In this document: positions 1 through 5,974 of the stretch, in pieces
Numbering within the stretch: the first letter of the stretch is position 1
How the letters are laid out: each line of letters opens with the position of its first letter
Origin: Chloroflexota bacterium
GTDB lineage: Bacteria > Chloroflexota > Limnocylindria > Limnocylindrales > CSP1-4
Assembly: GCA_021812735.1 (NCBI GenBank)
Contig: JAKAMV010000516.1
Coordinates: forward strand, 1-7,257
Reading direction: 5' to 3'
DNA: 7,257 bases
The notes under the pieces: model-generated
What the model was told of the DNA's origin: nothing
What the model saw: only the letters and a program-made list of their open reading frames with translations
Database searches by the model: none
Translations under genes and position numbers: made by a program

Positions 1-99
1 GATGGCGCTCGACGCCATGCCGGCCAGGATGCCGATGCCGATGCCGGGGCCGAGCACGCCGAGGGCGGCCAGGCCAGCGCCGAGAGGTCCGAGGTTCAT
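1..99 (-). CDS. atpE: F0F1 ATP synthase subunit c, N-terminal part (runs off window)
   Basis: The 33 visible residues start MNLGPLGAGLAALGVLGPG and continue with a GIGIGI glycine repeat and LAGMASSAI. This is the glycine-rich first transmembrane helix of the c subunit, which packs helix-to-helix in the c-ring. The ring rotates in the membrane as ions pass the interface with subunit a. The ATG at 99 is supported by a perfect AGGAGG 8 nt upstream (108-113). The gene follows atpB by 60 bp in the usual atpB-atpE order. The second helix, with the ion-binding carboxylate, lies beyond base 1, so proton versus sodium specificity cannot be judged. Only the 5' third is present; the truncation is the window edge, not a mutation. 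Confidence 0.93.
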   Translation of the reverse strand, partial: MNLGPLGAGLAALGVLGPGIGIGILAGMASSAI

Positions 100-107
100 C
101 CGAGATC

Positions 108-113
108 CCTCCT
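108..113 (-). promoter_or_regulatory. Ribosome binding site of atpE (AGGAGG)
   Basis: A full-consensus AGGAGG lies 8 nt before the atpE ATG. It is one of only two perfect Shine-Dalgarno hexamers that I found in the window (the other serves glyA). This fits the need to make many c subunits per ATP synthase complex. Confidence 0.8.
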
Positions 114-115
114 GT

Positions 116-134
116 CACCCGGTCCGCCCGGGTG
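116..134 (-). other. Intercistronic hairpin between atpB and atpE
   Basis: On the minus strand CACCCG and CGGGTG form a perfect 6-bp stem around a 7-nt loop (GGCGGAC). It ends 2 nt before the AGGAGG of atpE. There is no T-run after it, so it does not look like an intrinsic terminator. A role in mRNA processing, stability or translation of atpE is inference; short GC stems also occur by chance at this base composition. Confidence 0.35.
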
Positions 135-159
135 GTTGCTCCGTGATCTGTGCGGTGTG

Positions 160-1161
160 CTAGTTGACGGCCTCGGCCGGCACGGGCCATGACGGCGTGT
201 CGACCTCGTGCCGGTCGTGGTGCTCGTCCTCGTCGCCGTGGTGCTCGATGGCGGCGAGGGTGAACATCAGCGTCAGGGTGGAGAAGATGAGCGCCTGCAC
301 CAGGTTGAGCAGGAGCTCGAGCGCGATCAGGGCCATCGGGACGATGGCCAGGGTCAGGGCGGTGATGACGCCCAGCGCCACCTCGCCGCCGTAGATGTTG
401 CCGAAGAGTCGCATCGAGAGCGTGATGGGCTTCACGAACTCGAGCATCAGCTCGACCAGGCCCACGAACAGGGCGATGATCCCGGCCCCGACGCCCTTCC
501 GGAACTCGCCGAGCGGGAAGAACTTGGACAGGTAGCCGCGGACGCCCAGCTTGCGGAAGCCCTGGTACTCGAAGAAGGCGAACGCGACGAGCGCGAGGCC
601 GAGGGTGATGTTGAGGTCGCTGGTGGGCGCCCGCAAGTCCTCGATCTTGCCAATGGGCGGCACGAGGCCGGACCAGTTGGACAGCAGGATGTAGAGGAAG
701 AACCCGGCGAACAGGACGATGTACGGGCGCGCCTCCGGTCCGCCGATGGACATCCCGAAGCCCTCGATCTGCTCCCAGACGTACTCCATGGCGTTCTGGA
801 CCTTGCCCGGGACCATCTCCCGGCCGCGGGTCATGAGGAACAGCAGGAGGATCACGATGACCGAGACGATCCACATGGTGATGATCGTCGAGGTGATCGA
901 CACGTCGAACGTCACCAGGTCCAGGGGGGCCGTGGAGGCGTCGCCGGCGGCGCGCCACACGACATGCGGCGCGGGCAGCTCCAGGTTGCCGTTGATGTAG
1001 CAGACGGGGTAGGAGCACGCGGCGCCGGAGCCCGCGCTCGGGTCGAACGGGGGGGCGACGACGAAGGCGACGATGTCCGCGACGATCACGAGGAGGAGGA
1101 GCAGGCCGATGACCAGCGGCTGCCGGCTGCGCTTCCCGTCAGTCTGCGCCTCGGTGGTCAC
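160..1161 (-). CDS. atpB: F0F1 ATP synthase subunit a
   Basis: This 333-aa membrane protein forms the stationary ion channel next to the c-ring. The family core is clear: a first hydrophobic helix at about 15-37, further helices at 89-111, 146-160, 183-198, 224-245, 261-280 and 283-305, SNWSGLVPP at 161-169, and KPITLSMRLFGNIYGGE at 244-260. R251 matches the essential channel arginine (E. coli R210), E260 the nearby acidic residue, and Q289 lies in LNLVQALIFSTL. The GTG start is chosen because GGAGGA sits just upstream (1165-1170) and no other start precedes the first helix. Spacing to the start is short (3-4 nt). Oddities are a roughly 50-residue exported loop (38-88) with C49 and C54 and a His/Asp/Glu-rich tail (307-319). 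It lies 67 bp after atpZ and 60 bp before atpE, so an atp operon is likely. Confidence 0.96.
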   Translation of the reverse strand: MTTEAQTDGKRSRQPLVIGLLLLLVIVADIVAFVVAPPFDPSAGSGAACSYPVCYINGNLELPAPHVVWRAAGDASTAPLDLVTFDVSITSTIITMWIVSVIVILLLFLMTRGREMVPGKVQNAMEYVWEQIEGFGMSIGGPEARPYIVLFAGFFLYILLSNWSGLVPPIGKIEDLRAPTSDLNITLGLALVAFAFFEYQGFRKLGVRGYLSKFFPLGEFRKGVGAGIIALFVGLVELMLEFVKPITLSMRLFGNIYGGEVALGVITALTLAIVPMALIALELLLNLVQALIFSTLTLMFTLAAIEHHGDEDEHHDRHEVDTPSWPVPAEAVN

Positions 1162-1164
1162 GTG

Positions 1165-1170
1165 TCCTCC
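1165..1170 (-). promoter_or_regulatory. Ribosome binding site of atpB (GGAGGA)
   Basis: GGAGGA is followed after only 3 nt (CAC) by the GTG at 1161. The site decides the start, because no ATG occurs in frame until residue 96, inside a transmembrane segment. The spacing is at the short end of the usual range. Confidence 0.6.
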
Positions 1171-1228
1171 AAGCGGTCCGTCCGCGGGCGTGGCGGGCCC
1201 GGGTCTTTCTGCCTGTTCCGTGGCCGGT

Positions 1229-1444
1229 CTAGTCGAACCGCTTCAGGAACCGTGTGATCAGTCGCCAAATCCCGATGGTGCCGATCCCGGCGCCGCCGAG
1301 AAAGCCCAGCAGCAGGAAGATCGGACTCGACGCGAGCTGCTGGTCCAGCCAGTGCCCGCCCAGTGCCCCGGCCAGGGTGGACACCAGGAGCAGCGAGCCG
1401 ATCTCGGAAAACAGCGCGAGATACGCTCCGACACCGGTGCTCAT
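1229..1444 (-). CDS. atpZ: AtpZ/AtpI-type small F0F1 ATP synthase assembly protein
   Basis: This 71-aa protein has two predicted transmembrane helices (about 8-28 and 41-60) joined by GGHWLDQQLASSP and a basic end (RLITRFLKRFD). The pattern of a glycine-rich first helix, a G-x-W-L-D turn, SPIFLLLGFLGG and a second glycine-rich helix is typical of the AtpZ family, encoded at the start of many atp operons. In the cases studied, AtpZ and AtpI have been linked to ATP synthase or c-ring assembly and to divalent cation handling; the exact role here is inference. The ATG at 1444 is preferred because GAAGGG lies 6 nt upstream. The open frame extends 18 codons further, but that stretch is basic and overlaps a candidate promoter. 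No separate AtpI follows; atpB comes next after 67 bp. Confidence 0.82.
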   Translation of the reverse strand: MSTGVGAYLALFSEIGSLLLVSTLAGALGGHWLDQQLASSPIFLLLGFLGGAGIGTIGIWRLITRFLKRFD

Positions 1445-1450
1445 GGGCGA

Positions 1451-1456
1451 CCCTTC
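1451..1456 (-). promoter_or_regulatory. Ribosome binding site of atpZ (GAAGGG)
   Basis: GAAGGG is placed 6 nt before the ATG at 1444. It supports the short 71-aa form over the longer open frame that begins at 1498. Confidence 0.5.
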
Positions 1457-1468
1457 ACCGCGCCGTCG

Positions 1469-1477
1469 ATGGTAGCA
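1469..1477 (-). promoter_or_regulatory. Candidate extended -10 promoter for the atp operon
   Basis: The minus strand reads TGCTACCAT: a TGn extension plus TACCAT, which matches TATAAT at four positions including the key TA...T. It is one of few AT-containing spots in a GC-rich gap. Transcription would start near 1462 and give a leader of about 18 nt that holds the GAAGGG site of atpZ. I see no convincing -35 hexamer 16-18 nt upstream, so the call rests on the extended -10 and its position. Confidence 0.33.
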
Positions 1478-1638
1478 GAGGGCCCGGGCGGCCAGCACGT
1501 TGGTTGCGGGTCGGATTCGGTGCCGCGACCCGAGCGATCAGGGCGCGCACGCGGAGGCGGACACGGTCCGGGACGCGAGGACCCCCGCCGGCCGCGCCGG
1601 GGAGGGGCGGGTCGCTCGCCGCCGGTCGCGCCACGCGC

Positions 1639-2805
1639 CTATTCGTCGGGTCGGGCGGACGTGCCGCCGGCCGGGCGGCCGGCGGTGCCGCCGACGCCCG
1701 GCCGGCTCTCGTACGTCTCGGCCTCGAGCGCGCCGCTGTCGCCGCGGGCCAGCAGGAACAGCCCGACGCCGAACGCCACCGCGAGCCCGAGAAACGCGTA
1801 GACCTGCTCGTTCTCGGACAGCACGACGGACAGCACCGCCAGGACGACGCAGATCAGGTAGATCACCAGCACGGTCTGGGCGTGGCTGAGGCCCAGGTCC
1901 AGCAGCCGGTGGTGGATGTGCCCGCGGTCCGGCGTGAACGGCGAGCGCCCGGTGGCGAGGCGCCGGACGATGATCCAGAACGTGTCGATGATCGGGACGC
2001 CCAGGACCAGCAGCGCCACCGCCACCTTGGCGGCGCCGAGGATCGCGAGGATCGCGAGCATGTAGCCGACGAACATGACGCCGGTGGTGCCGATGAAGAC
2101 CTTGGCCGGGTGGAAGTTCCAGCGCAGGAAGCCGAGCAGCGCGCCGGCCAGGGCAAAGCACAGGACCCCCACCAGCGGCTGGCCCGTGACGCCGATCACG
2201 GTCGTGAGCGAGATGGTCCCCAGCGTCACCGCCGCGATGAACGCGATCCCGGACGACAGGCCGTCGAGCCCGTCGATGAAGTTGATGCTGTTGATCATGC
2301 CCAGGATCCAGACCACGGTGAAGCCGGCGGCGGCCGCGACCCCGAGCGGGATGGTGCCGGGCCCCAGCGGGTTGTTCAGGATGGCCGGCACCACGCCCGC
2401 GAGCACGGGGACGGCCGCGACCACGAGCTGCGTCAGCAGCTGCCAGCGCGCCCGGAGCTGGAGCAGGTCGTCGAGCAGGCCCAGCAGCGCCGCCAGCGCG
2501 CCGCCGGCCAGCACCGCCAGGAAGGTTGACGTCTCCGGCCGGTTGGGGTCGGGGATGAGGTCGCTGTGCTCGTTGAGCACCACCACGACGGTGGCCACGA
2601 GCAGGTAGGCGACCGCGACCGCGACGCCGCCCCCGCGCGGGACCGGGGTCGCGTTCACGCGGCGGCTGTTGGGCTCGTCGAGGGCGCCCAGCCGCCGCGC
2701 CGCGCGGATGACGATCGGCGTTGCGACCAGCGACAGCACGGCCGCGACCGCGAACGCTGCGACGACGATCGGCAGGACGGTGCCGAACGCCGGGATGAGG
2801 TGCAT
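1639..2805 (-). CDS. WecA/TagO/MraY-family undecaprenyl-phosphate sugar-1-phosphate transferase
   Basis: This 388-aa multi-pass membrane protein belongs to the family that moves a sugar-1-phosphate from a UDP-sugar (GlcNAc for WecA/TagO) onto undecaprenyl phosphate at the inner membrane face. That is the first membrane step in making cell-envelope glycans. Visible landmarks are RRVNATPVPRGGG (48-60), the DD pair D112-D113, NSINFIDGLDGL (172-183, with N175, D178, D181), the HPAKVF loop (232-237) and GHIHHR (295-300), which places it nearer WecA/TagO than MraY. The usual G-D-T-G after the HPAKVF loop reads G-T-T-G (T240 for the Mg-binding Asp). The tail (360-388) is hydrophilic and Gly/Pro-rich. 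The ATG at 2805 has AGGAG 13 nt upstream, which is long. It follows glyA by 45 bp, so co-transcription is likely. The exact sugar is unknown; wecA or tagO would be a guess as a symbol. Confidence 0.9.
   Translation of the reverse strand: MHLIPAFGTVLPIVVAAFAVAAVLSLVATPIVIRAARRLGALDEPNSRRVNATPVPRGGGVAVAVAYLLVATVVVVLNEHSDLIPDPNRPETSTFLAVLAGGALAALLGLLDDLLQLRARWQLLTQLVVAAVPVLAGVVPAILNNPLGPGTIPLGVAAAAGFTVVWILGMINSINFIDGLDGLSSGIAFIAAVTLGTISLTTVIGVTGQPLVGVLCFALAGALLGFLRWNFHPAKVFIGTTGVMFVGYMLAILAILGAAKVAVALLVLGVPIIDTFWIIVRRLATGRSPFTPDRGHIHHRLLDLGLSHAQTVLVIYLICVVLAVLSVVLSENEQVYAFLGLAVAFGVGLFLLARGDSGALEAETYESRPGVGGTAGRPAGGTSARPDE
1664..1685 (-). repeat. Perfect 9-bp GC inverted repeat inside the 3' end of the wecA-like gene
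   Basis: CCGCCGGCC and GGCCGGCGG flank a 4-nt loop, giving a very stable hairpin about 22 nt before the stop codon. It encodes part of the Gly/Ala/Pro/Arg tail of the protein. No T-run follows, so it is at most a rho-type or stability element; low-complexity codon use could also create it. Confidence 0.4.
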
Positions 2806-2850
2806 CGCGAGAGGTTTGCTCCTGGGCGTTCTGGTGGCGTCAGGCGCCGC

Positions 2851-4188
2851 TCAGCCGCGAGCCTGCGGCAGGCCAGGCACGGGGAAGCGGCCCGTCAGCT
2901 CGCGGACCTCGCCGCGGATCCGCTCGTGCGCGGCGGCGTCTGCCCGGCCGCGGATGGCGTCCACGATGAGCTGGCCGATCTGGCGCATCTCCGCTGGCCC
3001 CATGCCGCGGGTCGTCGTGGCCGGCGTGCCGATCCGGATCCCGGACGCGACGTTGGGCGGGTTCTGGTCGAACGGGATGGCGTTCTTGTTGACCGTGACG
3101 CCCACGTCGTCCAGCAGCGTCTCCGCCTCCCGGCCGGTCACGCCCAGCGGCGTCACGTCCACGAGCATCAGGTGGTTGTCGGTGCCGCCCGAGACGAGGC
3201 GGGCGCCGGCCCCGGCGAGCGTCTCCGCCAGGACCCGGGCGTTCTCCACCGTGCGGGCCTGGTCGGCACGGAACGCGTCGGTCTGGGCCAGGTGGAGGGC
3301 GACGGCCTTGGCCGCGATGACGTGCATCAGCGGACCCCCCTGGACGCCGGGGAACACGCTCTTGTCCACGGCCGCCGCGAGGGTGCTCTTGCCGAGCGCC
3401 GGGAAGTCCGCCCGGTCGATGCCCGCGGGGAGATCCGCCCGGGCGAAGACGAGGCCGCCGCGCGGGCCGCGCAGGGTCTTGTGGGTGGTGGTGGTCACCA
3501 GGTCCGCGTGGGGGAACGGGCTCGGGTGGAGGCCCGCGGCCACGAGGCCGGCGAAGTGGGCCATGTCCACGAACAGCAGCGCCCCGACGCCGTGGGCGAT
3601 GGCCGCCAGGCGCTCGAAGTCCCAGACGCGCGGGTAGGCGGAGGCGCCGGCGACCAGCAGCTTGGGCCGCACCTCCCTGGCCTGGGCCTCGATGGCGTCG
3701 TAGTCCAGGCGCTCGGTGACCTTGTCCACCCCGTAGGCGTGGACCTCGTACAGGCGCCCGGAGAAGTTGACCGGCGAGCCGTGGGTCAGGTGTCCGCCGT
3801 GGGCCAGGCTCAGGCCGAGGATCTTGTCGCCGGGGCGGACGACCGCGAAGTAGGCGGCCATGTTCGCCTGCGCGCCCGAGTGGGGCTGAACGTTGACGTG
3901 GTCGGCGCCGGGGAACAGCGCCAAGGCGCGGGCCCGGGCGAGGTCCTCCACCACGTCCACGTACTCGCAGCCGCCGTAGTAGCGCTTGCCGGGCAGGCCC
4001 TCGGCGTACTTGTTGGTCAGCCAGGAGCCCTGCGCCTCCTCGACCGCCGCGTAGACGTAGTTCTCGCTCGCGATGAGCTCGATCTTGTCCGTCTGGCGGT
4101 GGCGCTCGCTCTCCATCGCGGCCCACAGTTCGGGGTCCACCGCGGAGATGGGGGCCCAGGCGGCGGACGGAACGGCGGACTCGGGCAC
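2851..4188 (-). CDS. glyA: Serine hydroxymethyltransferase
   Basis: This PLP-dependent cytosolic enzyme converts serine and tetrahydrofolate to glycine and 5,10-methylene-tetrahydrofolate, the main source of one-carbon units. The 445-aa product shows the family in order: [11 protein letters not shown] (35-45), [21 protein letters not shown] (58-78), HSGAQAN (103-109), [10 protein letters not shown] (128-137), [16 protein letters not shown] (207-222), the PLP lysine K237 in [25 protein letters not shown] (279-289) and the [14 protein letters not shown] region (382-395). It is somewhat longer than E. coli GlyA (417 aa), partly through extra residues near 251-276. The GTG at 4188 is chosen because a perfect AGGAGG lies 6 nt upstream; the frame stays open 78 codons further, but that part is arginine-rich and lies in the gap after tsaC. 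A candidate -10 lies in the leader. Confidence 0.97.
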   Translation of the reverse strand: MPESAVPSAAWAPISAVDPELWAAMESERHRQTDKIELIASENYVYAAVEEAQGSWLTNKYAEGLPGKRYYGGCEYVDVVEDLARARALALFPGADHVNVQPHSGAQANMAAYFAVVRPGDKILGLSLAHGGHLTHGSPVNFSGRLYEVHAYGVDKVTERLDYDAIEAQAREVRPKLLVAGASAYPRVWDFERLAAIAHGVGALLFVDMAHFAGLVAAGLHPSPFPHADLVTTTTHKTLRGPRGGLVFARADLPAGIDRADFPALGKSTLAAAVDKSVFPGVQGGPLMHVIAAKAVALHLAQTDAFRADQARTVENARVLAETLAGAGARLVSGGTDNHLMLVDVTPLGVTGREAETLLDDVGVTVNKNAIPFDQNPPNVASGIRIGTPATTTRGMGPAEMRQIGQLIVDAIRGRADAAAHERIRGEVRELTGRFPVPGLPQARG

Positions 4189-4194
4189 GGGGAA

Positions 4195-4200
4195 CCTCCT
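4195..4200 (-). promoter_or_regulatory. Ribosome binding site of glyA (AGGAGG)
   Basis: A perfect AGGAGG with a 6-nt spacer (TTCCCC) precedes the GTG at 4188. This fixes the glyA start and rejects the longer open frame that begins at 4422. Confidence 0.85.
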
Positions 4201-4233
4201 CGGCTCAGGACGAACGGTCACGGCGACCGGCGC

Positions 4234-4239
4234 ATTGTC
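4234..4239 (-). promoter_or_regulatory. Candidate -10 element for glyA (GACAAT)
   Basis: GACAAT on the minus strand matches TATAAT at four of six positions and is preceded by TGG. It stands out in a GC-rich gap and would give a leader of about 39 nt that contains the glyA ribosome binding site. No good -35 hexamer is visible at the right distance, so the call is weak. Confidence 0.25.
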
Positions 4240-4269
4240 CCACGAGTCGGCGTCGGGGCGGACGGATTC

Positions 4270-4294
4270 CGCCGCGGCGTCCCGAGCCGCGGCG
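4270..4294 (-). terminator. 9-bp GC hairpin downstream of tsaC, possible terminator
   Basis: CGCCGCGGC and GCCGCGGCG form a perfect 9-bp stem around a 7-nt loop (TCGGGAC), starting 16 nt after the tsaC stop. No T-run follows (GGAATCC comes next), so it is not a classical intrinsic terminator. Its place between the coupled prfA-tsaC genes and the glyA leader makes a termination or 3'-end protection role plausible. Confidence 0.4.
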
Positions 4295-4310
4295 TGCCGG
4301 GGCCGCGCCG

Positions 4311-4979
4311 CTACGCCTCGTCCACGTCCCAGGTGCCGATGGCGTGGGCGATGCCGGCCCGGGTGAGCGCCGCCGCGATGTCGGCGGACGGGATGGCGCC
4401 CTCGCGCAGGATCGACGGCCACTCGAGCGTGCAGTCCACGACGGTCGAGGCCTGGCCGCCGCGGATCGGCCCGCCGTCCAGCACGAGCGCGAGGGACCCG
4501 CCCAGCCGCTCGAGGATCTCGGCCGCGTCGCGCGCGTCGGGCTCGCCGGACCGGTTGGCGGACGTGGTGGGCAGCGGGCCGAGGGCCGCGGCGAGCGCCC
4601 GCGGTGCCGGGTGGTCGGGCACGCGCACGCCGATGGTGGGCGCGCCACCTGCCAGCACGCGCGGCAGGCGAGCCTCGGGGCGCACCGGGAGGACGAGGGT
4701 GAGGCCGCCGGGCCAGAACCGCGTCGCCAAGGCCGCGGCAGCCGGCGACACGGCGCCCAACTCGCCCGCCTGCGCGGCGTCGGCCAGCAGCACGGCCACG
4801 GCTTTCTCGGGCGGGCGCCCCTTGGCGGCGAACAGCCGCTCGATGGCGTCCGGCAGCGCCATGTCGGCGGCGATCCCGTACACGGTGTCGGTGGGCACGG
4901 CCACGATGCCACCGGCTCGCAGCAGGCCAACGGCCTCGGCGCGGGCGGCGGGCGTGTCCGGGACGAGGCGCGCGGTCAC
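4311..4979 (-). CDS. tsaC: L-threonylcarbamoyladenylate synthase (TsaC/Sua5/YrdC family)
   Basis: The enzyme makes threonylcarbamoyl-AMP from threonine, bicarbonate and ATP. This is the first step in forming t6A at position 37 of ANN-decoding tRNAs; TsaD with TsaB/TsaE then transfers the group. The 222-aa product carries the YrdC fold signature: [17 protein letters not shown] (23-39), [15 protein letters not shown] (53-67), [11 protein letters not shown] (88-98), IGVRVPDHP (116-124), [10 protein letters not shown] (138-147) and STVVDC (178-183). It ends soon after the YrdC domain, so it is the short TsaC-like form without the extra Sua5 domain. The GTG at 4979 overlaps the stop of the upstream HAD gene as GTGA, with GGGGGG 4 nt before the start. 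A much longer open frame upstream is antisense-like noise inside the HAD gene. The symbol could also be given as sua5. Confidence 0.93.
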   Translation of the reverse strand: MTARLVPDTPAARAEAVGLLRAGGIVAVPTDTVYGIAADMALPDAIERLFAAKGRPPEKAVAVLLADAAQAGELGAVSPAAAALATRFWPGGLTLVLPVRPEARLPRVLAGGAPTIGVRVPDHPAPRALAAALGPLPTTSANRSGEPDARDAAEILERLGGSLALVLDGGPIRGGQASTVVDCTLEWPSILREGAIPSADIAAALTRAGIAHAIGTWDVDEA

Positions 4980-5974
4980 GCGGCCCCCCGTTTCCCGGCC
5001 TCGATCGGCGCGGTCGTCGCCGACGCCGCGGACTCGAGCCCGGCCTCGGCGCGCAGCCGCTCCGCGTTGGCCGCCGCCTCGCGCGGGGAGGCCAGCACGA
5101 TCTGCTCGATCAGCTGCGCCGCGCCCTCGTCGGCCACCGGGCGGGCGAGGTAGCGCGCGACGCGACGCACCTCGGAAACGGCCGTGGGCATGGCCGCGCC
5201 GTGGCCGGCGTCCCCGATCATCTCGGCGTCGTTGAGCGAGTCGCCGATCGCCATCACCGCGCCCATGGGGATCCCCCCCTCGTGCGCCAGCCAGGCCACG
5301 GCGCGCCCCTTGGAGACCCCGGGCGCCACGAACTCCAGGAACCGGGGGTGCGACACCGTCACGTCCGCCCGGCCCGCGAAGTGGCAGCGCGCGTCGGCCA
5401 CCAGCTCCATCGGCCGCCCGGGCTCGCCCACCGCGATGACCTTGCTCACCGGGTGCGTCACGGCCGCCGCCAGGTCCGGCACGATGCGCGCGTCGGTGCC
5501 CACGTAGGCGGAGTAGTCCGCGAACGACGGGTCGCCCTCCCAGACGACGATGCGCTCCAGGTCGTTGAGGTGCGGGTCGAGCCCGCGGGCCCGGCACCAG
5601 GCGATCGCCTCGCGGGTCGCCGCCGCCGACAGCGGCGCGTGGTGGAGGACGCGGCCCACTCGGCCCCGCGCGTGGGCGCTGGCGGGCAGGGACGCCTGGG
5701 GGCGCAGGGGCATCGCCCGGATCACGGCCCCCTGGTGCCCGATGAGCGGCATGTCCAGCCCCAGCAGGCTGGCGAACACGACGGCCGAGCTGGGCATCCG
5801 CCCGGTGGCAAGCGACACGCGGACGCCGCGCCGGACCGCCTCGCCGATCGCCGCGCGCGTCCGGGGCCCGATCTGCAGGTCCTCGCCCACGAGGGTCCCG
5901 TCGATGTCCAGCACCACCATCCGGACCGGGAAGGCGGGCTCGGGGCGCACCGCGGGCCGGTAGTCCGGGATCAC
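4976..5974 (-). CDS. Cof-type HAD-IIB family phosphatase
   Basis: This 332-aa cytosolic HAD hydrolase has all four motifs. Motif I is DIDGTL (23-28, nucleophile D23 and acid/base D25), motif II SLATGR (54-59, T57), motif III SKGRAV with K222, and motif [13 protein letters not shown] (243-253, D245, D249). The large cap between motifs II and III marks the IIB (Cof) class, which acts on phosphosugars, nucleotides or cofactor phosphates; the substrate cannot be read from sequence. The GTG at 5974 overlaps the prmC stop (GTGA), with GGGG 8 nt upstream. A later ATG at residue 19, just before motif I, lacks a ribosome binding site and is less likely. The last 35 or so residues are Ala/Glu-rich and outside the HAD core. 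Its position coupled between prmC and tsaC may only reflect operon packing. Confidence 0.9.
   Translation of the reverse strand: MIPDYRPAVRPEPAFPVRMVVLDIDGTLVGEDLQIGPRTRAAIGEAVRRGVRVSLATGRMPSSAVVFASLLGLDMPLIGHQGAVIRAMPLRPQASLPASAHARGRVGRVLHHAPLSAAATREAIAWCRARGLDPHLNDLERIVVWEGDPSFADYSAYVGTDARIVPDLAAAVTHPVSKVIAVGEPGRPMELVADARCHFAGRADVTVSHPRFLEFVAPGVSKGRAVAWLAHEGGIPMGAVMAIGDSLNDAEMIGDAGHGAAMPTAVSEVRRVARYLARPVADEGAAQLIEQIVLASPREAAANAERLRAEAGLESAASATTAPIEAGKRGAA

Larger units (their letters stand above)
1445..1638. other. 194-bp intergenic region between the wecA-like gene and atpZ
   Basis: This is the longest gap in the window and holds no convincing small gene. Towards atpZ it has the ribosome binding site and the candidate -10 element. 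A 6-bp inverted repeat GGGTCG/CGACCC (1508-1531, 12-nt loop) lies about 34 bp upstream of the -10 and could be an operator, a weak terminator stem or chance. The half near the wecA-like stop is rich in C- and G-runs with imperfect stems and no T-run. The size suggests a transcription-unit boundary in front of the ATP synthase genes. Confidence 0.5.
4189..4310. other. 122-bp gap between tsaC and glyA
   Basis: It holds, in transcription order, the 9-bp GC hairpin, a GACAAT -10 candidate and the perfect glyA ribosome binding site. I find no small gene in it. It looks too short for a tandem glycine riboswitch plus promoter, and I see no such core. It likely marks the boundary between the prfA-prmC-HAD-tsaC unit and glyA. 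Confidence 0.45.

Noticed and set aside
208..1257. Plus-strand 349-codon open frame opposite atpB
   Set aside because: Composition is E/D/G/H/R-rich and repetitive, typical of the complement of a hydrophobic GC-rich gene; atpB on the other strand is certain.
1445..1498. 18-codon N-terminal extension of atpZ
   Set aside because: It is basic and family-unlike, covers the candidate promoter, and a ribosome binding site precedes the internal ATG.
4189..4310. Glycine or tetrahydrofolate riboswitch ahead of glyA
   Set aside because: The gap is short, no aptamer core could be recognised, and the simple hairpin is explained as a junction element.
4189..4422. 78-codon N-terminal extension of glyA
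   Set aside because: The extension is arginine-rich, overlaps the end of tsaC, and the perfect AGGAGG 6 nt before the GTG at 4188 fixes the start.
2566..5235. Very long plus-strand open frame (889 codons) opposite glyA, tsaC and the HAD gene
   Set aside because: It is antisense to well-identified genes, is Arg/Gly/Ala/His-rich low complexity and matches no family; long antisense frames are expected at this GC content.
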